Shown one piece after another: positions 7,744 through 17,518 of a DNA stretch of 35,207 nt. Both the position numbers and the translations under genes were made by a program. How positions within the stretch are numbered: the stretch's first letter is position 1; the number at the start of each line of letters is the position of its first letter. This stretch comes from Bdellovibrionales bacterium (GTDB lineage Bacteria > Bdellovibrionota > Bdellovibrionia > Bdellovibrionales > UBA1609), in NCBI GenBank assembly GCA_013216195.1, contig JABSOQ010000023.1, positions 1 through 35,207 on the forward strand, in the 5' to 3' direction. A model generated the notes under the pieces. That model did not search any database and had not been told where the DNA came from. It saw only the letters and a list, made by a program, of their open reading frames with translations.

Positions 7744-9546
7744 TTAAACCTTAGCGATCTGCTTCATGCCCATTCTCAAAACCATATACTCAAGAATAGT
7801 TCGAGAAACGAAAATAGCAGTAAACATTGAAGTGATAATTCCACAAATCAGAGTGACGGCGAAACCACGAACAGGCCCTGTTCCGTAGTACATCAACACC
7901 ACACAGACAATGGCGGTTGTAATGTTAGCGTCGAAAATTGCTGAGAATGCATGGCCGAACCCATCTTTAATGGCTGCCATGGTTCCAGCGCCCTTTCTCA
8001 ACTCTTCTTTGACCCGCTCAAATATAATGACGTTCGCATCGACCGCCATACCAAGAGTCAAAACGATCCCCGCCACGCCAGGTAGAGTCAGTGTAGCTTG
8101 TAGCGAAGACAAAATAGCCAGCAACATGGCCACGTTTAACGCCAACGCGATATTGGCCACAATGCCGAGCTGTCGGTAGTACCCAAACATAAACAGAATA
8201 ATCAAAACCAAGCCGACTAGTCCGGCCTGCTTTCCCCTGTTGATAGCATCGATCCCAAGAGTCGGCCCTACTGTTCTTTCTTCAAGCTGAGTCAATGCTG
8301 CAGGTAGCGCACCCGCACGAAGCGCGGTGGCGACTAATTTACCCTCTGACATCGTCTTTTCGTAATCACGACCGCCCAGGGTAATCTGACCTTCACCCGC
8401 AATCTCACTTTGAATAGTAGGTGCAGACTGAATGACTTTGTCTAATACGATCGCCATTTGTTTCTCGATATTCTGACCGGTGAGAGTCGACATCGCTCTG
8501 GCACCTTCAACATTCATTCGAAAGTTAACAGCAGGTTTGTTGTAGCGGTCAAAACCCATGAAAGCATCTTCAAGAAGCTCACCCGAGATCACTTCACCAT
8601 CTTTGGTAGACAGTAGATATGGAGTCTTAGCAACCTCAAGACTTTCTGCTCCATCAACTTTCTCAAAAGCGATCATTGAACCCTCTGGAAGCTGGCTCTT
8701 AAGAGCATCATTGATCTTGTCTACGTACTCAGAATAACGAAGCTTTGTAACTGCGCCGGTTGCCATTGGCTTATCTGCAGAGCCGTCGGCCATATCTTCT
8801 TTACTGCCATCTTCAGCCTTTACAGGCTCTTCGTTTTCTTCAGGGTTACCCAATGTGAAGTTGCCAGCTTTCTCTGCCTCTACGATCATGCCCTGCAATT
8901 CTGCTGGAGACTTCTCATAAGAAACAATTCTGAAGTTGAGCTTAGCCGTTTTGTTGATCAGCTCTTTGGCTCGTGCAGACTCTTTGATACCCGGCAGCTG
9001 AATCAAGATACGGTCTGTACCTTGAGCTGCAATCGAAGGCTCACTCACACCGAATTCGTCAATACGGTTTCGAATCACTTCAATAGCCTGTTCAACGACC
9101 TGGTTCTTGTACCTCAACATGACATCGTCAAAATAGCGAAGCACAACTTCGTTCTGAGTTTCTGTCAAAATTTGAAGAGTTGCTGGGTAGCGGTCGTTTA
9201 CTAACTTTTTAACCCCCTCTACTTCCGCAGATGAGTTTACACTCACAACCACACGGTCGCGTTGATTTTCGGGGATCTCAACTTTTTGAAACGAAGCCCC
9301 TGCTTCTTTCAAGTCTTGCTCAAAGCTACCGGCCATTCGCTTTGTCTTCTCGCGAATGACGCCTTCAACGTCTACTCCCATTACGAGGTGAAGACCGCCC
9401 TGGATATCTAGACCATAAACTATCTTTTCTTTTGTGAACCACCAGTCGTCTTCACCAAAATCAGCGAAGTTAGGTACAAGGTAGACCACCGCCAAAACTA
9501 GAGCTGCTGCAATGATAGCCCAGCGAGCCTTTGGGTTTTCAATCAT
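7744..9546 (-). CDS. secD: Protein translocase subunit SecD
   Basis: SecD is the larger partner of SecF. The 600-residue protein has one N-terminal membrane helix followed by the family signature YGLDIQGGLHLVMGVDV. A large periplasmic region includes RIDEFGVSEPSIAAQG and LPGIKE, and a five-helix C-terminal domain contains LTLGMAVDANVIIFERVKEE. An acidic stretch (about 240-270, rich in Glu, Asp and Lys) in the periplasmic part is a lineage-specific insertion or linker. The start overlaps the yajC stop by four bases (ATGA), so translation is coupled. The assignment is secure. Confidence 0.97.
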   Translation of the reverse strand: MIENPKARWAIIAAALVLAVVYLVPNFADFGEDDWWFTKEKIVYGLDIQGGLHLVMGVDVEGVIREKTKRMAGSFEQDLKEAGASFQKVEIPENQRDRVVVSVNSSAEVEGVKKLVNDRYPATLQILTETQNEVVLRYFDDVMLRYKNQVVEQAIEVIRNRIDEFGVSEPSIAAQGTDRILIQLPGIKESARAKELINKTAKLNFRIVSYEKSPAELQGMIVEAEKAGNFTLGNPEENEEPVKAEDGSKEDMADGSADKPMATGAVTKLRYSEYVDKINDALKSQLPEGSMIAFEKVDGAESLEVAKTPYLLSTKDGEVISGELLEDAFMGFDRYNKPAVNFRMNVEGARAMSTLTGQNIEKQMAIVLDKVIQSAPTIQSEIAGEGQITLGGRDYEKTMSEGKLVATALRAGALPAALTQLEERTVGPTLGIDAINRGKQAGLVGLVLIILFMFGYYRQLGIVANIALALNVAMLLAILSSLQATLTLPGVAGIVLTLGMAVDANVIIFERVKEELRKGAGTMAAIKDGFGHAFSAIFDANITTAIVCVVLMYYGTGPVRGFAVTLICGIITSMFTAIFVSRTILEYMVLRMGMKQIAKV

Positions 9547-9857
9547 GTTGTTGCTTCCTTTTCGATGGGTGATGAAATTTGGCTTCTTAAAACCCGAACG
9601 TTAACGTCATCAGCAATCTCGAGCACCACGAACTGCTCAGTTATGCCATCAATAACGCCGTACAGACCACCTTGGGTCAATACCTTGTCACCACGCTTAA
9701 GATTCGTGACGAACTCTTGGTGCTTCTTAGCTCGGTTTTGCTGAGGTCTGATCAACAAAAAGTAAAAGGCGATAAAAATAAAAATCAATGGAACAAATTG
9801 CTCGAACATTGAGGGTTGTGCGGCCGAAGATTGAGCCCAAGCCCAGTTACTGAACAT
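9543..9857 (-). CDS. yajC: Preprotein translocase accessory subunit YajC
   Basis: A 104-residue single-span membrane protein that associates with SecDF. The hydrophobic helix (about 20-38) ends in the diagnostic LLIRPQQNRAKKHQEF. It is followed by the small soluble domain LKRGDKVLTQGGLYGVI, which matches the family closely. The ATG has a strong GGAGG ribosome binding site seven bases upstream. The 118-base gap to tgt upstream is the largest inside the cluster, so an internal promoter could lie there, but I see no convincing one. Confidence 0.95.
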   Translation of the reverse strand: MFSNWAWAQSSAAQPSMFEQFVPLIFIFIAFYFLLIRPQQNRAKKHQEFVTNLKRGDKVLTQGGLYGVIDGITEQFVVLEIADDVNVRVLRSQISSPIEKEATT

Positions 9858-9975
9858 GTGTATCCTCCAAAAAAATTTTCATTAAGATTAGAAGTGTCCA
9901 AAAACAACACTGGGCAACAAAAAAAGCAATGAAAATCGCGGGATAAATCGGCTTTGCAGGGCTAGACGCAAAGTG

Positions 9976-12092
<2,117 letters not shown>

Positions 12093-12137
12093 AAGCCCCT
12101 ACAAATAGACCAGAAATCTCTCAGGTTCATATCTAAA

Positions 12138-12201
12138 CCCCACTGGTATCACAAGCAAAAAGGTATTTAGACGGCTGTTAACTCTCTGAACACCAGTGGG
12201 G
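12138..12201. repeat. 10-bp inverted repeat with 44-base spacer in divergent promoter region
   Basis: CCCCACTGGT at 12138-12147 is matched perfectly by ACCAGTGGGG at 12192-12201. The repeat lies in the roughly 200-base region between queA (minus) and the secreted-protein gene at 12295 (plus). The arms are about five helical turns apart, centre to centre. That would suit a looped or cooperative pair of half-sites, or a long RNA hairpin in either leader. No run of T follows either arm, so it is not a standard terminator. Confidence 0.55.
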
Positions 12202-12294
12202 CCTCAGACGCTTTCTAGGCCAAGTAAAATGTCTCAAAATGATGCACATTACTTGCAATCCCTACAGCCAAGTTGATCCTGGAGGCCATAAACT

Positions 12295-13011
12295 ATGACT
12301 ACCAAAATTACCTTATCAATCTTAGCCGCGGCTCTGTCTTTACCTGGAGTTGCTGAAGTCAAAGAAGATCAAACTCTTTCCCCTAGGCAAGCAATCTCTG
12401 AAGATCAGATTATTCAAAGCTACGAACAGCTCGCCCAGCTTGGCCCTCATCAATTTGCAATGAACCACGAGTCGGTAATGCAGCAACTGTTAGACCGCCA
12501 TTGCTCTGACAGACAAAGCCCTCCTGCTCCTGGGTTAACTTCGTCACTAGACGAGCTCGAGCGGGTTGGTTACCTGGGTAGCGAAGAGACGGGGCTAGAG
12601 ATGATGTTCCGGCAAAAGTGCTCAGCGTGGTTACATAGGTCTGCTCAATTTGCATCAGGTTACCCTAGCATCAATTTCGAAAACGAAGAGATCTTAGGCA
12701 TTCTTGATCACCTGCAAAGACCATCGGCTCAACAATCACTAGAACTCAATTGCTCTCTTCATGCCAAGGGCACACGCAATAGTTCTGAGTTCATCGCCGC
12801 CAATGCCGAGATTTACGATCGAGTGATAGCATCTGAAAACGAGCTTCGCACACGCTTTGGCTACAATAGAGGCTTCTTGGCCCACCAAAACACAGCCTTC
12901 TTCGCATGTCTTTCTAGCTTTTATGAGCAACGCCTACAGAACACCATTGTCACGTCCACAGAGGTTAATGGCGATAATACAATTGGTTTTAACAATGATG
13001 AAGCCCGTTAG
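12295..13011 (+). CDS. Secreted protein of unknown family
   Basis: I do not recognise this 238-residue protein. It begins with a Sec-type signal peptide (KITLSILAAALSLPGVA) and has a mature part of about 215 residues with several cysteines. These occur in HCSDRQ, KCSAW, LNCSLH and FACLSS, consistent with periplasmic disulfides. Predicted character is mostly helical, with no membrane segment after the signal. The ATG has a GGAGG ribosome binding site nine bases upstream. The stop codon overlaps the stop of the convergent gene by four bases, an unusually tight tail-to-tail arrangement with no room for a terminator. The neighbouring genes are also secreted and unassigned. Function unknown. Confidence 0.75.
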   Translation: MTTKITLSILAAALSLPGVAEVKEDQTLSPRQAISEDQIIQSYEQLAQLGPHQFAMNHESVMQQLLDRHCSDRQSPPAPGLTSSLDELERVGYLGSEETGLEMMFRQKCSAWLHRSAQFASGYPSINFENEEILGILDHLQRPSAQQSLELNCSLHAKGTRNSSEFIAANAEIYDRVIASENELRTRFGYNRGFLAHQNTAFFACLSSFYEQRLQNTIVTSTEVNGDNTIGFNNDEAR

Positions 13012-13763
13012 GGGCAACTTAGAGGGTAGCTGACACCTTCAGTAGATGTTGCGATTTGCTCGATCAGCTCTGCAAGCTGATGAAGACTCTGGCAAGCGCA
13101 GAGAGCCCGCTGAACATCACCAGGAAAGGCACGCTCGACTTGTTCGAGCTCTTCAACTGAAAACGTGGTTGGCCTGCCGCCAGCTGCTTTCTCACGCGTC
13201 CTTCTAAGCTGCCTTCTTATGCTGCTCAGCTGATCATCAAAACTACGTAGTGCCTCTTCGATCGAGCTGATAATTGCGTTTTGAGTAATGTGATCATTCA
13301 CCACTTCGCCTTCTAATTGTGGAAAACCACCATAGGCGATATCTTGGCGATCAACTTCATATTGGCTGACTGTCGGCTCCGCCTCTTTACTTTTAACAAG
13401 AATGGCCTCGTCGCCTCGGAATTCAGGATGATCAAAATAAAACATATACTCTGGATAAAACTCAGGGTCCCCAGTCTGCTGCATATCTTCAAAAGCAAAA
13501 AAGCGCGCGCCCTCATTAGAAAACAAATAACTTCCATCTGAACCATTTCGATTTGCGGTGAAGCCCATAAAACCGTTACCGACAATCTCGACCCCACGAT
13601 TTGCTGGCCCTGTAATCGCCTGAGCGCAGGCCACTTCATATTCGTAGTTCGACTCTGCCCCTGAGCCCGCTGAGGCATCACCATAACTGCCTTGCCTACG
13701 AGTTTCTTGGGCATTCGCTGTAAACGCAAAAACCAGAATGAAAACACATATGATTCTGTTCAT
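13008..13763 (-). CDS. Secreted protein of unknown family with coiled-coil segment
   Basis: The 251-residue product starts with a clear signal peptide (IICVFILVFAFTANAQ, cleavage likely after ANA). The mature protein has a Gly/Asn/Ser-rich first half that reads as beta-rich (VEIVGNGFMGFTANRNGSDG). A charged helical or coiled-coil stretch follows (about 170-195, SIEEALRSFDDQLSSIRRQLRR). The C-terminus contains CACQSLHQL and a final Cys-Pro. I do not recognise the family. There is no Shine-Dalgarno sequence. Instead a promoter-like element ends six bases before the ATG, suggesting a leaderless transcript (see the separate entry). It converges on the preceding gene with overlapping stops and diverges from the gene at 13943. 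Confidence 0.72.
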   Translation of the reverse strand: MNRIICVFILVFAFTANAQETRRQGSYGDASAGSGAESNYEYEVACAQAITGPANRGVEIVGNGFMGFTANRNGSDGSYLFSNEGARFFAFEDMQQTGDPEFYPEYMFYFDHPEFRGDEAILVKSKEAEPTVSQYEVDRQDIAYGGFPQLEGEVVNDHITQNAIISSIEEALRSFDDQLSSIRRQLRRTREKAAGGRPTTFSVEELEQVERAFPGDVQRALCACQSLHQLAELIEQIATSTEGVSYPLSCP

Positions 13764-13798
13764 AGTAATATTGTCTCAAGACCCATGCCTGCTCACAA
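13764..13798 (-). promoter_or_regulatory. Promoter-like element for a leaderless mRNA
   Basis: On the minus strand the order is TTGTGA, 17 bases, GACAAT, six bases, then the ATG of the gene ending at 13008. Spacing is ideal for a sigma-70-type promoter and would put the transcription start at or next to the A of the start codon. No Shine-Dalgarno sequence precedes the ATG, in keeping with a leaderless message. The hexamers match the consensus moderately (4 of 6 each). Confidence 0.45.
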
Positions 13799-13907
13799 CC
13801 AAATTTGGCCGCAAAGGGCTAGGTCTTGGCCTATAGCGGGTGATACTTGGCCCCATTATCAAAGCAAGCTAGGGGCTGGGAACAGTGGCCCCACTGACGC
13901 ACAGCTT

Positions 13908-13936
13908 TTGACAGCGAATGAGCCCACAAGTATCTT
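13908..13936 (+). promoter_or_regulatory. Strong promoter-like element placing the start site at the ATG
   Basis: TTGACA (perfect -35) at 13908-13913, a 17-base spacer and TATCTT at 13931-13936 are followed by six bases and the ATG at 13943. Transcription starting seven bases after the -10 would begin on the start codon itself. There is no ribosome binding site between the -10 and the ATG (TTCTGC). This is the best of the leaderless candidates in the window. Confidence 0.6.
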
Positions 13937-13942
13937 TTCTGC

Positions 13943-15898
13943 ATGAAAAAAGTCGTTATCATTTGCTGTCTGATATTCTCATCTTATGCCCTATCTAAAG
14001 ACAACCCCGGTAGCTGCGTCTACCCCTCTGACAAAGCGAAATTCGGCAGCTTCCCTCCCCACACCAAAGTCAGGCGAGACTTCGATGGAGACGGAAGCAT
14101 CGACATGTTTTACCTTGCAGGCGAAGAGGATGTGCTCTCAACCTGCATATTTTTAAGTTACGGCACTGGTGAAAAGGCCGAGCGCATGTTGAAGCACTCA
14201 AGAGACGGCTATTATGACCCAGTCTTTTACTTTTCGGCCTCTCCTCGACCAGTATTCTTGTCACCGAAGCCTGTTGCCACAAAACAATGTGACAAAGACT
14301 CTTTTTACAATTTGATTCCTGCTGAGATGCGGCCTGAACTGATCGAGGCCTACAACACGTGGAGCAAAAGAACTCGAGACTTTAACGTGACCTACAACAT
14401 GGAGCCTGCTTTTCATGCTGTACACAACCTCTTCTTACTTCATGATGTCGAACTGTTTGATTTTTATCACTACTCAAAAAGAGATCTCACTAGGCAAGTA
14501 AAGGAGTACTTCCCACTAAAGAAAAGGGTTATTGAGGCAGCACTAAAAAGTGATGCTCTTTCAAAACCTTGCGAGAGCCATTTAAAAGACCTCCTAACAA
14601 AAACTGCCGCTCTAGTGAGAAGACATGAAGCCTACACTTCGCCCAAAAAAGGCGAGATCTTGTTTGCTAACGTGAATGACAACTTGAGCTTTCGCTCTTC
14701 AAAAGACATCAAAGAAAAGATCTACTTCCTGTTAGCGCAAGAGGCAGTGGTGGTTTTAGACGAAAACATCAAAACCCATGAAGGCGTCGATTATATTTTA
14801 GTTAAGCGAGCTAGCTGCAGAAGGGTTCATGATCAGCATTTTGAATTCAGCGAGAACTCGGTGCAATGGTCACAATGCCTAACCGACAACGAAACGAAAG
14901 CCCATCAAAAATCGGTTAGAGCCACCCTTAAAGGCTGGGGAAGCAGCTATTGGGGCGAGCAAAACAGTACAGAAAACAAAAAGTACATAAAACAGATCTA
15001 CAGGTCAGGTCACTCTGACGCCTCTTTCAAGGGCTATGTGGCTTTGAGGTTTCTGCGCCCAGCAAGCCACCCTGCCCCCAAGCCTCTTCTAGATCGGCTC
15101 GCCAAAGCAAAACTCCACTTGCACGGTGGGCACCGGCTTGATCTCTGGTCAGATGAAGACTTGAAAGTGACATCGAGTTCAGTTGGGCATTCACTCCAAA
15201 AGGACCTTAACCACCAGAACTACAACTTGCTCAGCAAGGCATTCCCTACACCTTATTTTAATGATGATCTTTCAAAAGGTAAGTATGAGCTCACCGGGCT
15301 CGAAAAGCTCTCACGCAGAGATTACAAGCCGTTTTATTCTTTCACTCAAGATGGTGCGACTTACACAGTTGTGCATGTGACCCCGAACAAAAATACTGTG
15401 ACTAGTGACGGCTACCCAAAAGATCAAGACTACATTGCTCTTTTAGATGATTCTGGCAAAGTCACAAAAATTGCAGAGGGCAACTACTTTACCAAACTGC
15501 CAAGTGGTAGGCCCTATTTTCGAGATCCGGGTCTAGCCAACTTTATTTATAGCTGGAGCTCGATACAAATGGATGAAAGCTCACAGCCAAATACTGTGAC
15601 CGCCTACCTCGAGAGCTGCAAAGAGAACAACAGCAAGAAAGACAAAGAGCATGATTGCCAAATGCCTGAGCTGGAGACCATCAAACAAAACTATCAGAAT
15701 TCAAAGTCAGAGATCACTCATGCTTTCGCTGTTTTTTCAAACTACGTCGACGACAACAACGTCAACTCGAACGAAATCGACGGCAAGTACATGTTTTGCA
15801 AAAAGCACATCTATTTCATTAGGGGCCAAGGCTCAAAATTTGAAGTTGTCGACAGCTGTGACACAAAGACTGATATGGGCGCAAGGGTTCCGTTCTAG
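13943..15898 (+). CDS. Large secreted protein of unknown family
   Basis: A 651-residue protein with a short signal peptide (KKVVIICCLIFSSYALS) and no later membrane segments. Near the N-terminus, RRDFDGDGSIDMFYL resembles a calcium-binding dockerin/FG-GAP-like loop (DxDGDGxxD). A segment around residues 230-290 (ILFANVNDNLSFRSS...LLAQEAVVVLDENI) has the look of a bacterial SH3-like fold, but I cannot confirm it. Cysteines are spread along the chain, which suits a periplasmic or extracellular location. The gene is preceded by a strong promoter-like element and appears leaderless. I do not recognise the full-length family, and nothing in the flanking secreted genes identifies its role. Confidence 0.75.
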   Translation: MKKVVIICCLIFSSYALSKDNPGSCVYPSDKAKFGSFPPHTKVRRDFDGDGSIDMFYLAGEEDVLSTCIFLSYGTGEKAERMLKHSRDGYYDPVFYFSASPRPVFLSPKPVATKQCDKDSFYNLIPAEMRPELIEAYNTWSKRTRDFNVTYNMEPAFHAVHNLFLLHDVELFDFYHYSKRDLTRQVKEYFPLKKRVIEAALKSDALSKPCESHLKDLLTKTAALVRRHEAYTSPKKGEILFANVNDNLSFRSSKDIKEKIYFLLAQEAVVVLDENIKTHEGVDYILVKRASCRRVHDQHFEFSENSVQWSQCLTDNETKAHQKSVRATLKGWGSSYWGEQNSTENKKYIKQIYRSGHSDASFKGYVALRFLRPASHPAPKPLLDRLAKAKLHLHGGHRLDLWSDEDLKVTSSSVGHSLQKDLNHQNYNLLSKAFPTPYFNDDLSKGKYELTGLEKLSRRDYKPFYSFTQDGATYTVVHVTPNKNTVTSDGYPKDQDYIALLDDSGKVTKIAEGNYFTKLPSGRPYFRDPGLANFIYSWSSIQMDESSQPNTVTAYLESCKENNSKKDKEHDCQMPELETIKQNYQNSKSEITHAFAVFSNYVDDNNVNSNEIDGKYMFCKKHIYFIRGQGSKFEVVDSCDTKTDMGARVPF

Positions 15899-15943
15899 AT
15901 ATGCTCACTGCTGAGCTTTGAAATGTGCCCTTTGAGCCTAAAC

Positions 15944-15959
15944 ACACAACTAGTTGTGT
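15944..15959. repeat. Perfect 16-bp palindrome ACACAACTAGTTGTGT
   Basis: A perfect, uninterrupted dyad in the intergenic region between the gene ending at 15898 and the solute-binding protein gene at 16106. Zero spacing makes it more like a dimeric repressor operator than an RNA hairpin, and no T-run follows. The position, about 150 bases upstream of the start codon, is compatible with control of the downstream gene. Confidence 0.5.
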
Positions 15960-16105
15960 CTACCTCTTGCGCTCACCCCAATTTGGTTTGCAAAAATTCA
16001 TGTTCAATTTTCAACTTAGCAATGCCGCAATCAACTGACTTGCCGTTTTTGCTGTATTTGAGCTTTAATGCCTTCGGTTTTTAAATTCAATTTTGGATGG
16101 TTCAC

Positions 16106-16993
16106 ATGAGCATTAGAATATTGCCATTTATCTTTACTGTTTTTTTGGTCAACGATGCCTTTGCTGACAACACCACTTTAAAAGTTGTCACCGCAGTTGA
16201 AGGTTTTGGTGAACTGATGGTGGTTGAAGACTCAAGCTCTAGCGCACCCAAGCCAATTGGTGGTTTTGAATTCGATTTGTTCAATGCGGTTTGCAGACAG
16301 ATGCGAAGGTCTTGTGATTGGAGGGCCGTGCAAGGTGGCTGGAACGACACCCCATTCTTGGGCATCTTGAATGGCCTCAAGTCTGAAGAATACGATGTGG
16401 TTGTTGCTTTTCTCAGGGGAACTCAAGAAAGGTTCACCCATTTTTACCCGTCTGCTGCCTACCTGCAAACAAAGACCGTGTTTTACTCTACTGAGAACTC
16501 TCCACTTAAATTCGAAGTGGGCGAAATACCACACAAGCCTGAAGGTGAACCCGTTCGCTTTGCTACAGTGGGCGCATACAAAGACTCTGTCATAAAATAC
16601 TACGCTGAAGCTGGCTTTGGGCCTGAATCAGGTGTCTACGAAATCATAGAAGTCTCTAGCGATACCGAAGCTGCCGAGCTCGAGCTCGAAGGAATCGCAG
16701 ATTTTAGTTACTCTTCATCTGCTGCCACAGTGCTCAACGAGCGACTTTCGCAAACAGTTGTGATTCTACCTGAGCCTAGCTTAGAATGGGGACCTCGCTT
16801 CTACACAGACAACCCTTTTCTCACCACAGAGATAAACCTTGCACTTCAGAGAGTCGTTGCAAGCGGCGAGTACAAAACACTGCTACAGAAGTATCACCTC
16901 GACAACGAGGCCGCCCTAGTGCAGTCATTTCACTCTGACCCTAACATTGCAGATCTCAACATCATGCAAGATTTCTGCAGACAGGCTCTGTAA
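16106..16993 (+). CDS. Periplasmic family 3 solute-binding protein (amino-acid-binding-like)
   Basis: The protein matches SBP_bac_3: PIGGFEFDLFNAVCRQMRRSCDW (ligand-binding lobe entry with the paired cysteines seen in HisJ-like proteins), then the WNDTPFLGILNGLKSEEYDVVVAF segment. It ends with the typical NPFLTTEINLALQRVVASGEYKTLLQKY helix. The signal peptide is SIRILPFIFTVFLVNDAFA. I chose the ATG at 16106 over the track's 16097 because GGATGG lies five bases upstream of it. That gives 295 residues. No ABC permease or ATPase is adjacent, so the protein may be an orphan receptor or may feed a transporter encoded elsewhere. Ligand unknown. No terminator for this strand was seen downstream. Confidence 0.85.
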   Translation: MSIRILPFIFTVFLVNDAFADNTTLKVVTAVEGFGELMVVEDSSSSAPKPIGGFEFDLFNAVCRQMRRSCDWRAVQGGWNDTPFLGILNGLKSEEYDVVVAFLRGTQERFTHFYPSAAYLQTKTVFYSTENSPLKFEVGEIPHKPEGEPVRFATVGAYKDSVIKYYAEAGFGPESGVYEIIEVSSDTEAAELELEGIADFSYSSSAATVLNERLSQTVVILPEPSLEWGPRFYTDNPFLTTEINLALQRVVASGEYKTLLQKYHLDNEAALVQSFHSDPNIADLNIMQDFCRQAL

Positions 16994-17103
16994 GACAAAT
17001 GAGACACTGAAAGGTGAGTTCGAGAATCAGGTGCCTTGAAATTCGCAAGGCAAACCTTTAACTCAAGTACTCCAAAGTGGCTCTCTGCAGTTTTGTTGAG
17101 GCA

Positions 17104-17131
17104 TAAAAAAACCGGGCTTTAAGGCCCGGTT
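17104..17131 (-). terminator. Intrinsic terminator for the minus-strand small-ORF pair
   Basis: AACCGGGC at 17110-17117 pairs with GCCCGGTT at 17124-17131 across a six-base loop. Read on the minus strand the hairpin is followed by a run of seven T, so it terminates leftward transcription. No T-run follows on the plus strand, so it does not serve the solute-binding gene. It lies about 115 bases after the stop of the 43-residue ORF and is strong evidence that a minus-strand transcript exists here. Confidence 0.8.
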
Positions 17132-17244
17132 CAAATCAATGGAGAACGCTGTAGGGGTCACTCATCCATGATTTACAAAAGAATTCCCATGCGTCGATAA
17201 CCAACCAAAACTCAACGTAAAGGAACTCCAATACAAACAAACTG

Positions 17245-17376
17245 TCACTTGTTTGAATTGCGGGAACGCAAATCTTTAACAAGCTGTACTCTTAAACCCG
17301 ATCCCAAAAGAGTGAGACTCACTCCAAAACCGAACAACCCAACACAGAATAAAAACAAAAAGAACTTATCGGTCAT
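17245..17376 (-). CDS. 43-residue single-span membrane protein (small ORF)
   Basis: Too short for the ORF track. The protein is MTDKFFLFLFCVGLFGFGVS followed by LTLLGSGLRVQLVKDLRSRNSNK: one hydrophobic helix of about 22 residues and a basic cytosolic tail. The ATG has an excellent GAGGGGG ribosome binding site five bases upstream. It overlaps the end of the 50-residue ORF in a different frame (ATGACCGATAA), a classic translational-coupling arrangement. A strong minus-strand terminator follows. I recognise no family. The size, topology and pairing with a basic soluble small protein would fit a membrane regulator or a toxin-like peptide, but neither is established. Confidence 0.6.
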   Translation of the reverse strand: MTDKFFLFLFCVGLFGFGVSLTLLGSGLRVQLVKDLRSRNSNK

Positions 17377-17518
17377 ATTGCCCCCTCTCAATTTGGCCAA
17401 TTATTTGAAAGGCCCGGCGCTGTATGCGCTGCCTTTGTGGTTTTGTCTTAAAACCTTGAAGCTGAAGATTTAGTGCCTTCAACTCTTTGGTTAAGCGCTT
17501 GAGGTCTTGCAATGCCAT
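17366..17518 (-). CDS. 50-residue basic helical protein (small ORF)
   Basis: Too short for the ORF track. The product begins MALQDLKRLTKELKALNLQL and ends RRAFQIIGQIERGQYDR. It is highly basic, rich in Lys, Arg and Gln, and has a leucine-heptad-like first half, suggesting a coiled coil or a nucleic-acid or membrane-surface binding helix. The ATG is preceded by GGAGG seven bases upstream (ACGGAGGATTTCATC). Its last codons contain the ribosome binding site and start of the 43-residue ORF, so the two are translated together. Family not recognised. Confidence comes from the two consecutive ribosome binding sites, the overlap and the downstream terminator rather than homology. Confidence 0.58.
   Translation of the reverse strand: MALQDLKRLTKELKALNLQLQGFKTKPQRQRIQRRAFQIIGQIERGQYDR

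Noticed and set aside
12093-12160. preQ1 riboswitch in the queA leader.
   Set aside because: No pseudoknot core or A-rich tail typical of preQ1-I or preQ1-II is visible, and the leader to the ATG is short.
13313-13747. 144-codon minus-strand ORF in another frame of the secreted protein at 13008-13763.
   Set aside because: The 251-residue frame has the signal peptide and fits the promoter. This one lacks both.
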